A DNA stretch of 64,000 nt from Cellulomonas fengjieae (GTDB taxonomy: Bacteria > Actinomycetota > Actinomycetes > Actinomycetales > Cellulomonadaceae): assembly GCF_018388465.1 (NCBI RefSeq), contig NZ_CP074404.1, positions 372,001 through 436,000 on the forward strand, given 5' to 3'. Within the stretch, counting starts at the first letter, position 1. Each line of letters opens with the position of its first letter. The translations under genes and the position numbers were made by a program. Shown in pieces: positions 50,743 to 62,478 of this stretch. A model generated the notes under the pieces. It ran no database searches. It was not told the origin of the DNA and worked only from the letters and a program-made list of their open reading frames with translations.

Positions 50743-51750
50743 ATGGCCGGAAACTCTGAGCGCCGCGGAGCCGTCCGCAAGGGCGCGTCCAAGAAGGTTG
50801 CCAGCGCGGGCACGGGTGGCAAGAACCGTCGGGCCCTCGAGGGCAGGGGGCCGACGCCCAAGGCGGAGGACCGCGAGTACCACCCCGCGCACAAGGCGAA
50901 GCTCGCTGCCGAGCGGCGCGCGGTCGCAGGCACCCGCGGCACGTCGGGACGCCAGTCGGCCGGCGCGAGCCGGAGCGCGGGCGGCGCCAAGGGCGGCCGC
51001 AAGAGCTCGACGCACGAGATCGTCTCCGGCCGGAACTCCGTGGTCGAGGCGATCCGCGCGGGCATCCCCGTGTCCACGGTCTACATCGCCTCGCGGCTGG
51101 AGGCCGACGACCGCACGCGCGAGATCATCAGCGCCGCGGGGAACTCGAACTACCCGCTGCTCGAGGTGAGCCGCGCGGAGCTCGACCGGCTGACCGACGG
51201 CTCCGTCCACCAGGGCGTGGCCATCCAGGTGCCGCCGTACGAGTACGCGGACGACGACGACCTGCTGGACGCGGCCGCGGAGTCCGACCGCCCGGCGCTC
51301 ATCGTCGCGCTCGACGGCGTCACCGACCCGCGCAACCTCGGGGCCGTGCTCCGGTCGGCGGGCGCGTTCGGTGCGCACGGCGTGCTGGTGCCCGAGCGCC
51401 GCGCGGCCGGCGTGACCGCGTCGGCGTGGAAGGTCTCCGCGGGTGCCGCGGCGCGCGTGCCGGTGGCCCGCGTGACCAACCTGGTGCGGACCCTGCAGGG
51501 CCTCAAGGCGGCCGGCGTGTTCGTCGTCGGGCTGGACGGCGGCGGGGACGTCTCGATCACCGACCTGCCGTACGCCAACGACCCGCTGGTGCTCGTCGTC
51601 GGCTCCGAGGGCAAGGGGCTCTCGCGGCTGGTCCGCGAGCAGTGCGACGCGATCGCGTCGATCCCGATCGCCTCGGCCGTGGAGTCGCTGAACGCCGGAG
51701 TGGCCGCAGGCATCGCCCTGTTCGAGGTGGCCCGCCAGCGGTCGAGCTAG
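50743..51750 (+). CDS. rlmB: 23S rRNA (guanosine-2'-O-)-methyltransferase, TrmH/SpoU family
   Basis: Methylates ribose of G2251 in 23S rRNA. The 335-residue protein has an unusually long basic, Gly/Ala/Arg/Lys-rich N-terminus (about 1-88), then the substrate-binding domain (E-I-V-S-G-R-N-S-V-V-E-A-I). The knotted catalytic domain has N-L-G-A-V-L-R-S-A, L-V-V-G-S-E-G-K-G-L-S and I-P-I-A-S-A-V-E-S-L-N-A-G-V-A-A. ATG 50743 lies 2 bases after cysS and after GAGGAG. Its stop overlaps the convergent DUF4032 gene stop in CTAG. Confidence 0.94.
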   Translation: MAGNSERRGAVRKGASKKVASAGTGGKNRRALEGRGPTPKAEDREYHPAHKAKLAAERRAVAGTRGTSGRQSAGASRSAGGAKGGRKSSTHEIVSGRNSVVEAIRAGIPVSTVYIASRLEADDRTREIISAAGNSNYPLLEVSRAELDRLTDGSVHQGVAIQVPPYEYADDDDLLDAAAESDRPALIVALDGVTDPRNLGAVLRSAGAFGAHGVLVPERRAAGVTASAWKVSAGAAARVPVARVTNLVRTLQGLKAAGVFVVGLDGGGDVSITDLPYANDPLVLVVGSEGKGLSRLVREQCDAIASIPIASAVESLNAGVAAGIALFEVARQRSS

Positions 51751-53054
51751 CCGATGAGCTGGTCGCCGTCGATCTCGTCGTCGGCACCGTCCCGGGCCCC
51801 CGGGCCGTCGTTCTCCGGGATCTCGCCGGCCTGCACGCCGAGGACCGCCCGCTCGTCCGGGCGGGACGGCAGGATGTTCTTCACGTAGCTCTTCACGGCC
51901 TGCTGCATGGGCACGTCGCGGCCCTCCTGCTCCGACAGGAACCAGCGGTGGTCCAGCAGCTCGTGGTAGATCTGCGCGGGCTCGAGCTTGCCGCGCAGCT
52001 CCCGCGGGACGGCGCGGACGGCCGGCTCGAAGATGTCGGTGAGCCAGTCGTGCGCGACGAACGACTCGTCCTCGCGCTGCCGGTCGGTGGCCGCCCGGTA
52101 CTCGTCGAGGTCGTTGAGCAGCCGGCGCGCCTGGTTCTCCTGCACGTCGAGCCCCGTGAGCCGCATGAGGCGGCGGGAGTGGTGCCCGGCATCGACGACC
52201 ATCGGCTGGATCCGCACGCTGGTCCCGTCGACGTCCGTGGTGATGTTGAGCTCGCCCACGTCGAAGCCGAGGTCGTTGAGGCGGTCGATGCGGGCCTGCA
52301 CGCGCCAGCGGTCCCCGAACGTGAACGACTCGGACTCCGTCAGGGCGCGCCACAGCTCGCCGTACCGCTCGGCCAGGGCGTCCCCGATGGCCACGGCGTC
52401 GACGTCCTCCTCGAGGAACTCGCCTGCCTGCAGGTCCATGAGCTCGCCGATGATGTTCACGCGCGCAACCTCGAGGTCGTAGCCGCGCTGACCGTCGGAC
52501 AGCTTGTCGTGCAGGTCGCCCGTCTCGGCGTCGACCAGGTACGCGGCGAACGTCTCGGCGTCCCGGCGGAACAGGGTGTTGGACAGCGACACGTCACCCC
52601 AGTAGAAGCCGACCAGGTGCAGACGGACCAGGAGCACCGCGAGGGCGTCGATGAGACGGGTGGCCGTGTCGGGGCGCAGCGACTGGTTGAACAGCGCCCG
52701 GTAGGGCAGCGAGAACTGCAGGTGCTGGGTGATCAGCACGGCCTCGAGCGGCTCGCCGTCGGGGGAGCGGCGCCCCGTGATGACCCCGACCGGCTCCACG
52801 CTCGGCACGTCGAGCCGGCGCAGCTGCCGCAGCAGCTCGTACTCGCGGTAGGCGACCGTCTCGCCGATCTCCTTGACCGCGATGACCCGCCCGGACATCT
52901 TGGCGAAGCGCACGATGTGGCGGGAGATACCGCGGGGGAGCGCTGCCAGGGTCTCGGCCGGCCATTCCTCGAGGGGGACGTCCCACGGCAGGTCCAGCAG
53001 TGCCGGGTCCGGCGAGGCCGCGGTGATCCGGAGGCGCTGCGACGTCGGGCTCAT
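51747..53054 (-). CDS. DUF4032 protein with kinase-like fold
   Basis: A 435-residue actinobacterial protein of unknown function. Residues about 45-205 look like a small-molecule or protein kinase core: A-V-K-E-I-G-E (possible ATP-binding Lys, with a Glu in the next helix), Y-W-G-D-V-S-L-S-N-T-L-F (catalytic-loop-like) and Y-L-V-D-A-E-T-G (metal-binding-loop-like). The DUF4032 region follows (about 230-400: V-V-D-A-G-H-H-S-R-R-L, D-E-Y-R-A, Y-H-E-L-L-D-H-R-W-F-L-S-E). The C-terminus is acidic. No signal peptide. Activity and substrate are not established. Confidence 0.82.
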   Translation of the reverse strand: MSPTSQRLRITAASPDPALLDLPWDVPLEEWPAETLAALPRGISRHIVRFAKMSGRVIAVKEIGETVAYREYELLRQLRRLDVPSVEPVGVITGRRSPDGEPLEAVLITQHLQFSLPYRALFNQSLRPDTATRLIDALAVLLVRLHLVGFYWGDVSLSNTLFRRDAETFAAYLVDAETGDLHDKLSDGQRGYDLEVARVNIIGELMDLQAGEFLEEDVDAVAIGDALAERYGELWRALTESESFTFGDRWRVQARIDRLNDLGFDVGELNITTDVDGTSVRIQPMVVDAGHHSRRLMRLTGLDVQENQARRLLNDLDEYRAATDRQREDESFVAHDWLTDIFEPAVRAVPRELRGKLEPAQIYHELLDHRWFLSEQEGRDVPMQQAVKSYVKNILPSRPDERAVLGVQAGEIPENDGPGARDGADDEIDGDQLIG

Positions 53055-53100
53055 GGGAACGATCCTCTCAGAGTGGGCCGACAGGTCGTGCCCACGACAA

Positions 53101-53138
53101 GACAGGGCGGTCCCGGCCGGAGCCGGGACCGCCCTGTC
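53101..53138 (-). terminator. Terminator of the MsiK/UgpC-type ATPase gene
   Basis: A 17-bp perfect stem (GACAGGGCGGTCCCGGC and complement, 4-base loop) lies 14 bases beyond the ATPase stop. It is the strongest hairpin in the window. Confidence 0.88.
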
Positions 53139-53152
53139 GGGTGGTGCAGAGG

Positions 53153-54280
<1,128 letters not shown>

Positions 54281-54329
54281 GGCTGATCAATCCCTTCACC
54301 GGCAGGTACGTGCCGGACGATCCGTCGTG

Positions 54330-54347
54330 AAGAGTGTCAAGAGTGTC
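54330..54347. repeat. Tandem 9-bp repeat in the msiK upstream region
   Basis: AAGAGTGTC occurs twice in direct succession. On the minus strand the repeats read GACACTCTT and their junction creates TTGACA, a good -35 sequence for the ATPase gene. A nearby GGCA...TGCC repeat (54301-54314) is a further control candidate. Confidence 0.5.
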
Positions 54348-54465
54348 CTCGATGACACGGGCTAGGTGGGAGGTCGCCCTCTGGTTCGCCCGCCGTCATC
54401 ATGCCATATGGCCACGGCCGCACCCGCCGGGGCGTGACTCATCCCACACCTGCGCAGCACGGGGT

Positions 54466-56088
54466 TCAGCCCAGCACCGCGACCGTGCCGCTGTTCATCC
54501 ACACGTACAGCCGCGGGTCGCGCCACCCGGCCTGGAAGCCCTGGACGAAGACGGGCGAGCGGTCCCCGGCGACCTCCTGCGCCAGGTCGGCCGTCCACGC
54601 GAGCGCCCCGTCGTGCAGGGCGAACGCGTCCAGCGTGATGTCGGGCCCGGGGACCAGCAGGTAGCGGCCGTCGGTCGACATCTGCTCCGGCTCGTGGTCG
54701 AGCTCCGTGCGCCACAGCGCCTCGCCCGTGGCGGCGTCGACCGCGCTCAGCGCGTCCGTGGTGGCGACGTACACGGTCCCGTCGAGCAGCAGGGAGCTCA
54801 CCACGATCCCGGGCACGTGCCAGAGCCGCTCGCCCGTGCGGGCGGACCGGCCGTTGATCCCGTCGGGGCCGCCGGCCGTCAGACCGGCGGTGAGCACGAC
54901 CTCGGGCGCGGAGCCGTCGTCGACGGAGAGCCAGCTCGCGGTCTCGTCGACGCGCACCCGGTCGCCGTCCGGCAGCACGAGCGTCCCGCGGTACAGGCTC
55001 GACGGCGCCCACGTGCTCTCGATGAAGACGCCGGCCCGCGCCACCTGCAGCCAGGAGGCGGACCCCAGCGGGGCGTCGAGGACGGGCTCGCCCGCCGTGC
55101 TCAGCACCCACGCGCGGGTGTCCACCGCGAGCAGCAGGTGGCCCTGGTGGGCCTCCAGGGTCGGGGCGCCGGCCGGGTCCGACTCGCGTGCGAAGTCGTC
55201 GTCACCGTTGTCGCCGTCCACGACGGCCGTCGACGGCGTGGTCCACGTCCACAGCGGCGCGTCGGTGACGACGTCGTGCGCGGTGAGCGTCCACCGCGCG
55301 GAGCGGGCGCCGCCCAGCGTGGAGGTCCCGTCGTCCGGGAGTCGTTCGGCGACAACCAGCGCGTCGTCGGTGAACACCATCACCGTCCGGCCGTCGAGCC
55401 GCCGGTCGGACAGCACCCGGCCGTCGTCGGGGTCGAGGACCCACACCGAGGACGGCGGGACGCCCCCGACACCCTCGCCGAACTCGTGCGAGGTGCAGCC
55501 GACGACCGGATCGGAGCCCCGCGGCACGGTGGTGCAGGTGATCCACAGCTCCGGTGCCGAGGTGGTCCACGCCGGCTGCGGCGCCGGGAGGTCGACGGGG
55601 GTGCGCCAGGCCACGGTCCCCGTGTCGGGGTCGAGGCCGACGATCTGTGCGGCGCCCGCGTCGTCCTGCGTCCCGCCGACCAGGAGCCCGTCGACCAGGG
55701 TGCCCGACCGCAGCACCGACCCGAGGCCCGGGTCGGCACGCCACAGGACGCCGATGGACGGGTCGGCCGGCGGGACGACCCCGGGGATGGCGGCGAGCTC
55801 GGCGAGCCGGGTGGCCTCCCGCTGGTTCACGACGAGCTGGGTGGCGAGGAGCGCGCCGAGGGTCACGGCGACGGCCGGCAGGAGCCACCGGGCCCGCCGG
55901 CGCAGCCAGGTCCGGGCGGCTCGCACGGCGTCGCGCTGCTCGTCCGGGCCGTCCTCGTCGAGCTCGACGTCCACCACGCGACCGGACCGGCGCAGCGGCG
56001 GGCGCCGGTCGGTCGGGGGACCGGGGCGCGCCGGGGCGCGCTCGTCCCTGTCCTCGACGAGCTCGACCTCGTGCATCCGGCCGGGCAT
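54466..56088 (-). CDS. Membrane-anchored PQQ-binding-like beta-propeller protein
   Basis: A 540-residue protein: acidic/Arg-rich cytoplasmic N-terminus, one membrane span (about 67-88, W-L-L-P-A-V-A-V-T-L-G-A-L-L-A), then an extracytoplasmic beta-propeller with repeats of the type G-L-D-P-D-T-G-T-V-A-W-R, D-P-D-D-G-R-V-L, D-A-A-T-G-E-A-L-W-R and H-D-G-A-L-A-W. These resemble PQQ-like/BamB blades and usually scaffold other proteins. No catalytic residues are recognised. ATG 56088 is chosen because TAGCGT ends 7 bases upstream (leaderless); GTG 56097 overlaps that box. Confidence 0.8.
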   Translation of the reverse strand: MPGRMHEVELVEDRDERAPARPGPPTDRRPPLRRSGRVVDVELDEDGPDEQRDAVRAARTWLRRRARWLLPAVAVTLGALLATQLVVNQREATRLAELAAIPGVVPPADPSIGVLWRADPGLGSVLRSGTLVDGLLVGGTQDDAGAAQIVGLDPDTGTVAWRTPVDLPAPQPAWTTSAPELWITCTTVPRGSDPVVGCTSHEFGEGVGGVPPSSVWVLDPDDGRVLSDRRLDGRTVMVFTDDALVVAERLPDDGTSTLGGARSARWTLTAHDVVTDAPLWTWTTPSTAVVDGDNGDDDFARESDPAGAPTLEAHQGHLLLAVDTRAWVLSTAGEPVLDAPLGSASWLQVARAGVFIESTWAPSSLYRGTLVLPDGDRVRVDETASWLSVDDGSAPEVVLTAGLTAGGPDGINGRSARTGERLWHVPGIVVSSLLLDGTVYVATTDALSAVDAATGEALWRTELDHEPEQMSTDGRYLLVPGPDITLDAFALHDGALAWTADLAQEVAGDRSPVFVQGFQAGWRDPRLYVWMNSGTVAVLG

Positions 56089-56095
56089 GACTGGC

Positions 56096-56101
56096 ACGCT
56101 A
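56096..56101 (-). promoter_or_regulatory. Leaderless -10 box of the propeller gene
   Basis: Minus strand TAGCGT ends 7 bases before ATG 56088, matching the other leaderless starts in the window. Confidence 0.45.
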
Positions 56102-56142
56102 CGCCTGGACCCTGCGGGCCGACAGCGGTGCGGGAGGGTTCC

Positions 56143-56908
56143 TCAGAGCCGGTCGGCGAGCGCCGTCAGGGCCGCGACGACCTCGTCCGGACCGGCCACG
56201 CGGTACCGGGCGACCGTCGCGCCGGGGCCCACCTTGACCGTCACGTCGTCCTCGCGCAGCGCCTCGAAGGCGTGCTCGTCGGTGACGTCGTCGCCGGCGT
56301 ACAGGACCACCGGCGCGCCCAGCTCGTCGCGCAGCGCGGTGAGCGCCTCGCCCTTGCTGGCCCGCAGCACCGAGATCTCGACGACGTCCTTGCCGTGCAG
56401 GACGCCCGAGCCGAGCCGGGCCCCGAGCGCGATCGCCTCGCGCACGGCGGGCTCGGCGTCCCCCGCCTGCGCGAGCCGCGTGTGCACGACGACGGCCGTG
56501 GGCTTGGTCTCCACCCACACGCCGTCGCGGCCGCTGGCGATCCGCGCCGCCTCGGCGCCCAGGGACGCGAGCCGGTCCGCCTGCTCGTCGGTGAGCTGGA
56601 CGACGTCGCGGTCCAGGCCGAACGTGGTGACGCGTGCCCGCTCGGCGCCGTGGCTGCCGATGAGGAACGTGCCCGGGGGGACCTGCGCCAGGTCGTGCAG
56701 GTCGTGCATCGCCCGACCGGACACGAGCGCGAGAGCGACGCCGTCGGTGCCGGCCAGCCGGGCGAGCGCGTCGACGCCCGCGGGCAGGATGCGGGATGCC
56801 GACGGGTCGTCCTGCAGCGGCGCCAGCGTGCCGTCGAAGTCCAGGGCCACCAGCAGCGGTCGACGGTCCGCGTCGGCGGCCAGCTGCGCGAGCGCGTCGG
56901 TGAGCTGC

Positions 56909-56916
<8 letters not shown>
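56143..56916 (-). CDS. otsB: Trehalose-6-phosphate phosphatase
   Basis: Removes phosphate from trehalose 6-phosphate. The 257-residue HAD-family enzyme has [10 protein letters not shown] (nucleophile Asp), V-S-G-R, G-S-H-G-A-E, E-I-S-V/K-G-E-A-L, and [15 protein letters not shown] 56916 lies inside the end of otsA, an 8-base overlap, so the two are translationally coupled and act consecutively. Trehalose is an osmolyte and storage sugar in actinobacteria. Confidence 0.95.
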
Positions 56917-58357
<1,441 letters not shown>

Positions 58358-58440
58358 GTGATCAACTCCTCGGGTCGGTTCGACCCTATCCGGGCAGGTG
58401 GCCCAGCGCGTTGTGGGGCGGTCCGGCGAGGCCCGGCGGA

Positions 58441-58446
58441 TACGGT
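58441..58446 (+). promoter_or_regulatory. Leaderless -10 box of the Ser/Thr kinase gene
   Basis: TACGGT ends 6 bases before ATG 58453. It selects this ATG over an earlier in-frame ATG at 58411. Confidence 0.5.
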
Positions 58447-58452
58447 GCGGGG

Positions 58453-60180
58453 ATGGAGCGGATCGGTCTGACACCCGGGTCGGAGATCGGTGGCTACACG
58501 GTGGTCGCGCCGCTCGGCTCGGGCGGCATGGGCACCGTGTACCGCGCGGTCGACGGCGGCGGCGACGCGGTCGCGCTCAAGCTGCTGCACCCGCACATCG
58601 GCTCGGACGCCGCCGCGCGCGACCGCCTGCGCCGCGAGGTGCACGCGCTGCAGCGGCTCCGGCACCCGGGCGTCGCGGCGATCCTCGACGCCGAGGCGGA
58701 CTCCACGGAGGCCTTCCTGGTCACCGAGCTGGTGGCGGGCGACAACCTCGAGGAGCACGTGCGCGAGCGCGGGACGCTGGACACCGAGGAGCTCCTGGAG
58801 CTGGCCGAGGGGCTGCGCGACGCGCTCGTGGCGGTGCACGGCGCGGGGGTGGTGCACCGCGACCTCAAGCCGTCGAACGTCATCGTCGGCGACGACGGCC
58901 CGGTGCTGATCGACTTCGGCATCGCGCAGGCGGCCGACGACTCGCGCCTGACCGCCGAGGGCCTGGTGCTGGGGACCCCGGGGTACCTCGCCCCTGAGCT
59001 GCTCGACGGTGCCGAGCCGGACGCGGCGTCCGACTTCTGGGGCTGGGCCGCGATCCTGGCGTTCGCCGCCACGGGGCGCCCCCCGTTCGGCAGGCGCCCG
59101 CTGGAGGCGGTGCTGGCCCGGGCCCGGTCCGGGGAGGTGGATCTCGACGGGGTGGGGCCGCTCACGGCCGCGACGCTGCGGCGCGCGCTGGCCCCCGCCG
59201 TGGCCGAGCGCACGTCCCCGGACGACGTCATCGCCGCGCTGACGCTGGTGGTCGCGGAGGGTGAGCCGATCGCCGACGAGACCGACACCGCCGTGCTCGT
59301 CGCGGACACGACCGTGCTGGGAGCCGAGACCACCGTCCTGGACCCGGAGCCGTCGACCGCGGCGGTGGCGCCCGCCGGGCCGCGCGCCCCGCTGACCCCG
59401 CCCCTCGTCGTGGCGAACGACGGGCACACCCGCGCGTTCGATCCGCAGGCGGACGCCGTCGTCGGCACGGACGCCGACGACGGGTGGGACGACGACCCCG
59501 AGGGCGTCGACTGGATCGAGGACGACCTCGACGCGTCCGAGGAGCCCGAGCCCGAGGGGTCGGGGTATGTCCGCCCGCCCGCCCGGCGACGGTGGGGGAC
59601 CCTGCTGGCCGCCGCCCTGGTGCTGGCTTCGGCGGGTGCGCTGTACCCGGGCGTCACGCTGCTCGTGTTCACGGTGCTCGTGGTGCTGGTGCGCGCGGTC
59701 GGCTCGACGGTCGAGGCGATGCACGGCCGCCGGGAGCGCTCGGGCGTCCGCCGCTCCGACCACGCCGTCGCCGTGGCCACCGGGCCGTGGCACCTGCTGC
59801 GCGCCCTGGTCGGCCTCGTGCCCTCGCTCGTGGTCGGCGCCAGCGTGGTCGTCATCGCGCTGGGCGTGTCCTGGTGGCTCATAGGTGACGGGCACTGGGT
59901 GGTCGGCGACTCGCCCTCGGGCCAGGCGCCGCAGGGGGTGACCGCCTCGATCCTCGTCGGGCTGATCGTCCTGCTGGGGGCGGCCGTCGTGTGGTGGGGA
60001 CCGCTGTCGCTCATGACCAGGACCGGGGCCCGCCGCGTGCTGGCGGTCGTCGCTCCCGGGCGCACCGGTGCGCTCGTCGCCACCGTGCTGCTCCTGGCCG
60101 TGGCCGCGGTGCTCGTGGCACAGGTGCTCACGGGCTCCCCGATCACGTGGGCCCCCCTGCCCACGCCCGTGCTGCCCTGA
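58453..60180 (+). CDS. Membrane Ser/Thr protein kinase with polytopic C-terminus
   Basis: A 575-residue PknB-type kinase. The kinase domain (about 14-265) has the Gly loop [10 protein letters not shown], catalytic Lys in [31 protein letters not shown], and D-F-W-G-W-A instead of the usual D-V-Y-S-L. A juxtamembrane segment has three T-x-V-L units (T279-L282, T286-L289, T293-L296), possible phospho-Thr sites, followed by an acidic linker. About four spans (381-417, 450-478, 496-517, 539-560) replace the usual single span and PASTA repeats. Cytosolic kinase, no extracellular sensor. Confidence 0.9.
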   Translation: MERIGLTPGSEIGGYTVVAPLGSGGMGTVYRAVDGGGDAVALKLLHPHIGSDAAARDRLRREVHALQRLRHPGVAAILDAEADSTEAFLVTELVAGDNLEEHVRERGTLDTEELLELAEGLRDALVAVHGAGVVHRDLKPSNVIVGDDGPVLIDFGIAQAADDSRLTAEGLVLGTPGYLAPELLDGAEPDAASDFWGWAAILAFAATGRPPFGRRPLEAVLARARSGEVDLDGVGPLTAATLRRALAPAVAERTSPDDVIAALTLVVAEGEPIADETDTAVLVADTTVLGAETTVLDPEPSTAAVAPAGPRAPLTPPLVVANDGHTRAFDPQADAVVGTDADDGWDDDPEGVDWIEDDLDASEEPEPEGSGYVRPPARRRWGTLLAAALVLASAGALYPGVTLLVFTVLVVLVRAVGSTVEAMHGRRERSGVRRSDHAVAVATGPWHLLRALVGLVPSLVVGASVVVIALGVSWWLIGDGHWVVGDSPSGQAPQGVTASILVGLIVLLGAAVVWWGPLSLMTRTGARRVLAVVAPGRTGALVATVLLLAVAAVLVAQVLTGSPITWAPLPTPVLP

Positions 60181-60230
60181 CGGGTGCGATCCGGCACCCC
60201 GTGCGCGCCCTGATCCCCAGGCCGGGCCCC

Positions 60231-60236
60231 TACGCT
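60231..60236 (+). promoter_or_regulatory. Leaderless -10 box of the membrane protein at 60243
   Basis: TACGCT ends 6 bases before ATG 60243, with no ribosome site. Confidence 0.5.
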
Positions 60237-60242
60237 GGGCGG

Positions 60243-60740
60243 ATGACCACCCGACGAGGACAGCACGGCGCCGCCGCGCGCCTGTCCCTCGTCGTCCCGC
60301 TCGTCCTGGCCGGGCTCGCCGCCGTGGTCGCCGGGCAGGGGCGGGTCCTGCTGCACGACTGCGTCAGCGCCGGGGGCGCTCTCGGCCCCCTGGGGCTGCG
60401 CCTCGCGGTGCTGCGCGACGCCGCGGACTGCCCCGAGGGCGCCTACGGCCTGGGCCCGATGTCGCAGGGCGCCGTCGTGCTGCTGAGCGTCGCGGTGCCG
60501 GTCGCCGCCCTCTACCTGGTGCTGACCGCGTGCGGCATCGGCCTCGGCGCGCTGCTCGTGCGTGCGGCGCGCCAGGTGCGCCTGCTGGTCGGCCGCGCCC
60601 TGCGCGGTGCGCTGCGCCCCGCGCGACCACTGCCGGTCGACACCCGTGTCCGCCTGGTGCCGCGGGCGTTCGTCGCGTCCTGGACCGAGCGGGTCCTCCT
60701 GGGCAGCATCGCGCGACGGGGTCCGCCGACGCCGGCCTGA
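60243..60740 (+). CDS. Hypothetical membrane protein
   Basis: A 165-residue protein with two clear hydrophobic segments (about 14-32 and 75-104). Between them an exported loop carries two cysteines (H-D-C-V, A-D-C-P) that could form a disulfide. The C-terminal 60 residues are Arg-rich and presumably cytoplasmic. No family recognised. It follows the kinase gene by 62 bases with its own promoter box and precedes a DsbA-like oxidoreductase. The neighbouring disulfide enzyme makes a disulfide in the loop plausible, but this is speculation. Confidence 0.7.
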   Translation: MTTRRGQHGAAARLSLVVPLVLAGLAAVVAGQGRVLLHDCVSAGGALGPLGLRLAVLRDAADCPEGAYGLGPMSQGAVVLLSVAVPVAALYLVLTACGIGLGALLVRAARQVRLLVGRALRGALRPARPLPVDTRVRLVPRAFVASWTERVLLGSIARRGPPTPA

Positions 60741-60781
60741 CCCCCGCCGCCCGCCCGACCCTCGTCCCACCAGGAGCACGC

Positions 60782-61687
60782 ATGCCCACCAACGACCCAC
60801 GTCCCACCAAGGCCGTCCGACGCGACGAGGCCCGCGCCAAGGCCGCGCTCATGCGCAAGGAGCAGGAGCGCAAGGCCAAGCGCAACCGGATCCTCGCGAT
60901 CAGCGGTCTCGTCGTCGCCGTGGCCGCGCTCGTCGCCGTCGCCTTCACGATCGTCAACCAGAACAAGGCCAACCAGGTGGCCAACGCGGACGTCGTCTAC
61001 GGCCAGGACGCCGAGAACGTCGTCGCGCCGGCCCTGGCCGACGTCACGTCGCCCGCCCCGGCCGACGAGCAGGGTGGCATCCCGGTCAGCGGCACCACCG
61101 CCGAGGACGTCGGGGTCGTCGGCGAGGGCGACGTCGACCTCACCGTCTACTTCGACTACATGTGCCCCTACTGCGGCGAGTTCGACGAGATCAACGCCGA
61201 CGACATGGACGCGATGCTCGAGGAGGGCGGCGTGACCATCACGTACCACCCGGTCTCGATCCTCGACCGCCTCGCCGCGGGCAGCTCGTTCTCCACCCGC
61301 GCGGTCAACGCGACGGCCATCGTCGCGGACAAGTCCCCGGAGCACTTCACCGACTTCGTCAACGCGATGTTCGACGAGCAGCCGGAGGAGGGCACCTCGG
61401 GTCTGTCGGACGCCGAGATCGCGAAGATCGCGCAGGACGTCGGCGTCCCCGCCGAGGTCACCGACACCTTCACGGACACGGTCAGCGGCACGTTCGACAC
61501 CGACTCCGAGCAGGGTGTCGAGGGCACGTGGCGGACGTTCGCACCGTGGTCGGCCGCGACCACCAACCAGGCCGGCACCGACATCCCGGAGTTCTCGACG
61601 CCGACGGTGCTGATCAACGGTCAGCCGTTCACGGGCTGGCAGCAGCCGGGTGCCCTCAAGCAGGCGGTCGACGCCGCCAGGTCCTGA
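60782..61687 (+). CDS. Membrane-anchored DsbA-like thiol-disulfide oxidoreductase
   Basis: A 301-residue protein: Lys/Arg-rich cytoplasmic N-terminus (about 1-36), one membrane span (about 37-60), a 45-residue tether, then a thioredoxin-fold DsbA domain (about 118-295). The active site is F-D-Y-M-C-P-Y-C-G, and the cis-Pro loop is [10 protein letters not shown]. The helical insertion is typical of DsbA_4-type proteins in actinobacteria. It should introduce disulfides in secreted proteins, which may include the alkaline phosphatase downstream. ATG 60782 follows a GGAG-type site. Confidence 0.92.
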   Translation: MPTNDPRPTKAVRRDEARAKAALMRKEQERKAKRNRILAISGLVVAVAALVAVAFTIVNQNKANQVANADVVYGQDAENVVAPALADVTSPAPADEQGGIPVSGTTAEDVGVVGEGDVDLTVYFDYMCPYCGEFDEINADDMDAMLEEGGVTITYHPVSILDRLAAGSSFSTRAVNATAIVADKSPEHFTDFVNAMFDEQPEEGTSGLSDAEIAKIAQDVGVPAEVTDTFTDTVSGTFDTDSEQGVEGTWRTFAPWSAATTNQAGTDIPEFSTPTVLINGQPFTGWQQPGALKQAVDAARS

Positions 61688-61697
61688 CCCTCGGACG

Positions 61698-61726
61698 ACC
61701 GGGCGCCCCTCACCGGGGCGCCCGGT
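61698..61726 (+). terminator. Terminator after the DsbA-like gene
   Basis: ACCGGGCGCCCC pairs perfectly with GGGGCGCCCGGT around 5 bases, 11 bases after the stop and 17 bases before the tRNA. Confidence 0.85.
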
Positions 61727-61742
61727 TATCCTGGGCGCGCCC

Positions 61743-61816
61743 GCCTCCTTAGCTCAGTCGGCCAGAGCACCTGTCTTGTAAACAGGGGGTCATCGGTTCG
61801 AATCCGATAGGGGGCT
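61743..61816 (+). tRNA. tRNA-Thr (anticodon TGT)
   Basis: A complete 74-base cloverleaf: acceptor GCCTCCT/AGGGGGC, D arm GCTC/GAGC, anticodon stem CCTGT/ACAGG with loop CTTGTAA (anticodon TGT at 61777-61779, reading ACA), and a T arm with GGTTCGAATCC. The 3' CCA is encoded at 61817-61819. No attachment-site duplication or integrase is present. Confidence 0.97.
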
Positions 61817-61841
61817 CCACGTCGGACGAGCGGTCCGCGGG

Positions 61842-62462
61842 TCAGTCGACCCGCACGTCCAGGCCCATCGCCTCCACCAGCGTGACTGCCTGCGGCAGCG
61901 TGATGATCGCGCCGGTCAGCGTCACGGTCGCCGGGTCGATGCCGGCCAGGTTGCTGCCGCGCAGGTCGCAGCCGGTCAGGTCCGCGCGCTCGAGCCACGC
62001 GCCGGACAGGTCGCAGTCGCGCAGGGTGCCACCGGCGGCGCGGACGCCCGTCAGGTCGGCCTCGCGCAGGCGGACCCCGGTGAACGTCGCGGTCTGCAGG
62101 TCCGCCTTCGACATCCCGCAGAAGGACCAGTTGCCGCCCTCGACCTTGGCGATGTCCCAGGTGCAGTCCTCGAACCTGGAGCCGATCAGCTTGCAGCGCT
62201 CGAAGCGCACGTCGAAGAACGTGCACCGGACGAACGTGCAGTTGATGAACGCGGCGTCCGTGTGCACGGAGGCGTTGAACCGCACGCCGCGGAGCACGCA
62301 CTCCTCGAACACGGCGCCGACGCCGGACGACTCCGTGAGGTCCAGGTCGATCAGCTCGACGTTGCGGAGCTCCTGACCGGACAGGTCCCGGGCGTACCAG
62401 TCCTCGCCGCGGAGGGTCGAGGTGGTGCTCGGGACGGCGTTGCCGCCGCGCTGCTCTGCCAT
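61842..62462 (-). CDS. Pentapeptide-repeat protein
   Basis: A 206-residue protein made almost entirely of A(D/N)LXX-type pentapeptides (L-I-D-L-D-L-T-E, F-I-N-C-T-F-V-R-C-T-F-F-D-V-R-F, A-D-L-T-G-V-R-A, R-A-D-L-T-G-C-D-L-R-G-S-N-L), which fold as a right-handed quadrilateral beta-helix. A short break near 118-125 (G-G-N-W-S-F-C-G-M-S) resembles the interruption between the two coils of Qnr/MfpA-type DNA mimics. Length suits that group. Gyrase protection is therefore possible but unproven. ATG 62462 lacks a strong ribosome site; a GTG six codons upstream is possible. Confidence 0.88.
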   Translation of the reverse strand: MAEQRGGNAVPSTTSTLRGEDWYARDLSGQELRNVELIDLDLTESSGVGAVFEECVLRGVRFNASVHTDAAFINCTFVRCTFFDVRFERCKLIGSRFEDCTWDIAKVEGGNWSFCGMSKADLQTATFTGVRLREADLTGVRAAGGTLRDCDLSGAWLERADLTGCDLRGSNLAGIDPATVTLTGAIITLPQAVTLVEAMGLDVRVD

Positions 62463-62478
62463 GCGTCGATCATGGTGC

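Noticed and set aside
61743..61819. tRNA-Thr as an integration site for a mobile element.
   Set aside because: No integrase, no duplicated tRNA 3' end nearby, and both neighbours are ordinary chromosomal genes.
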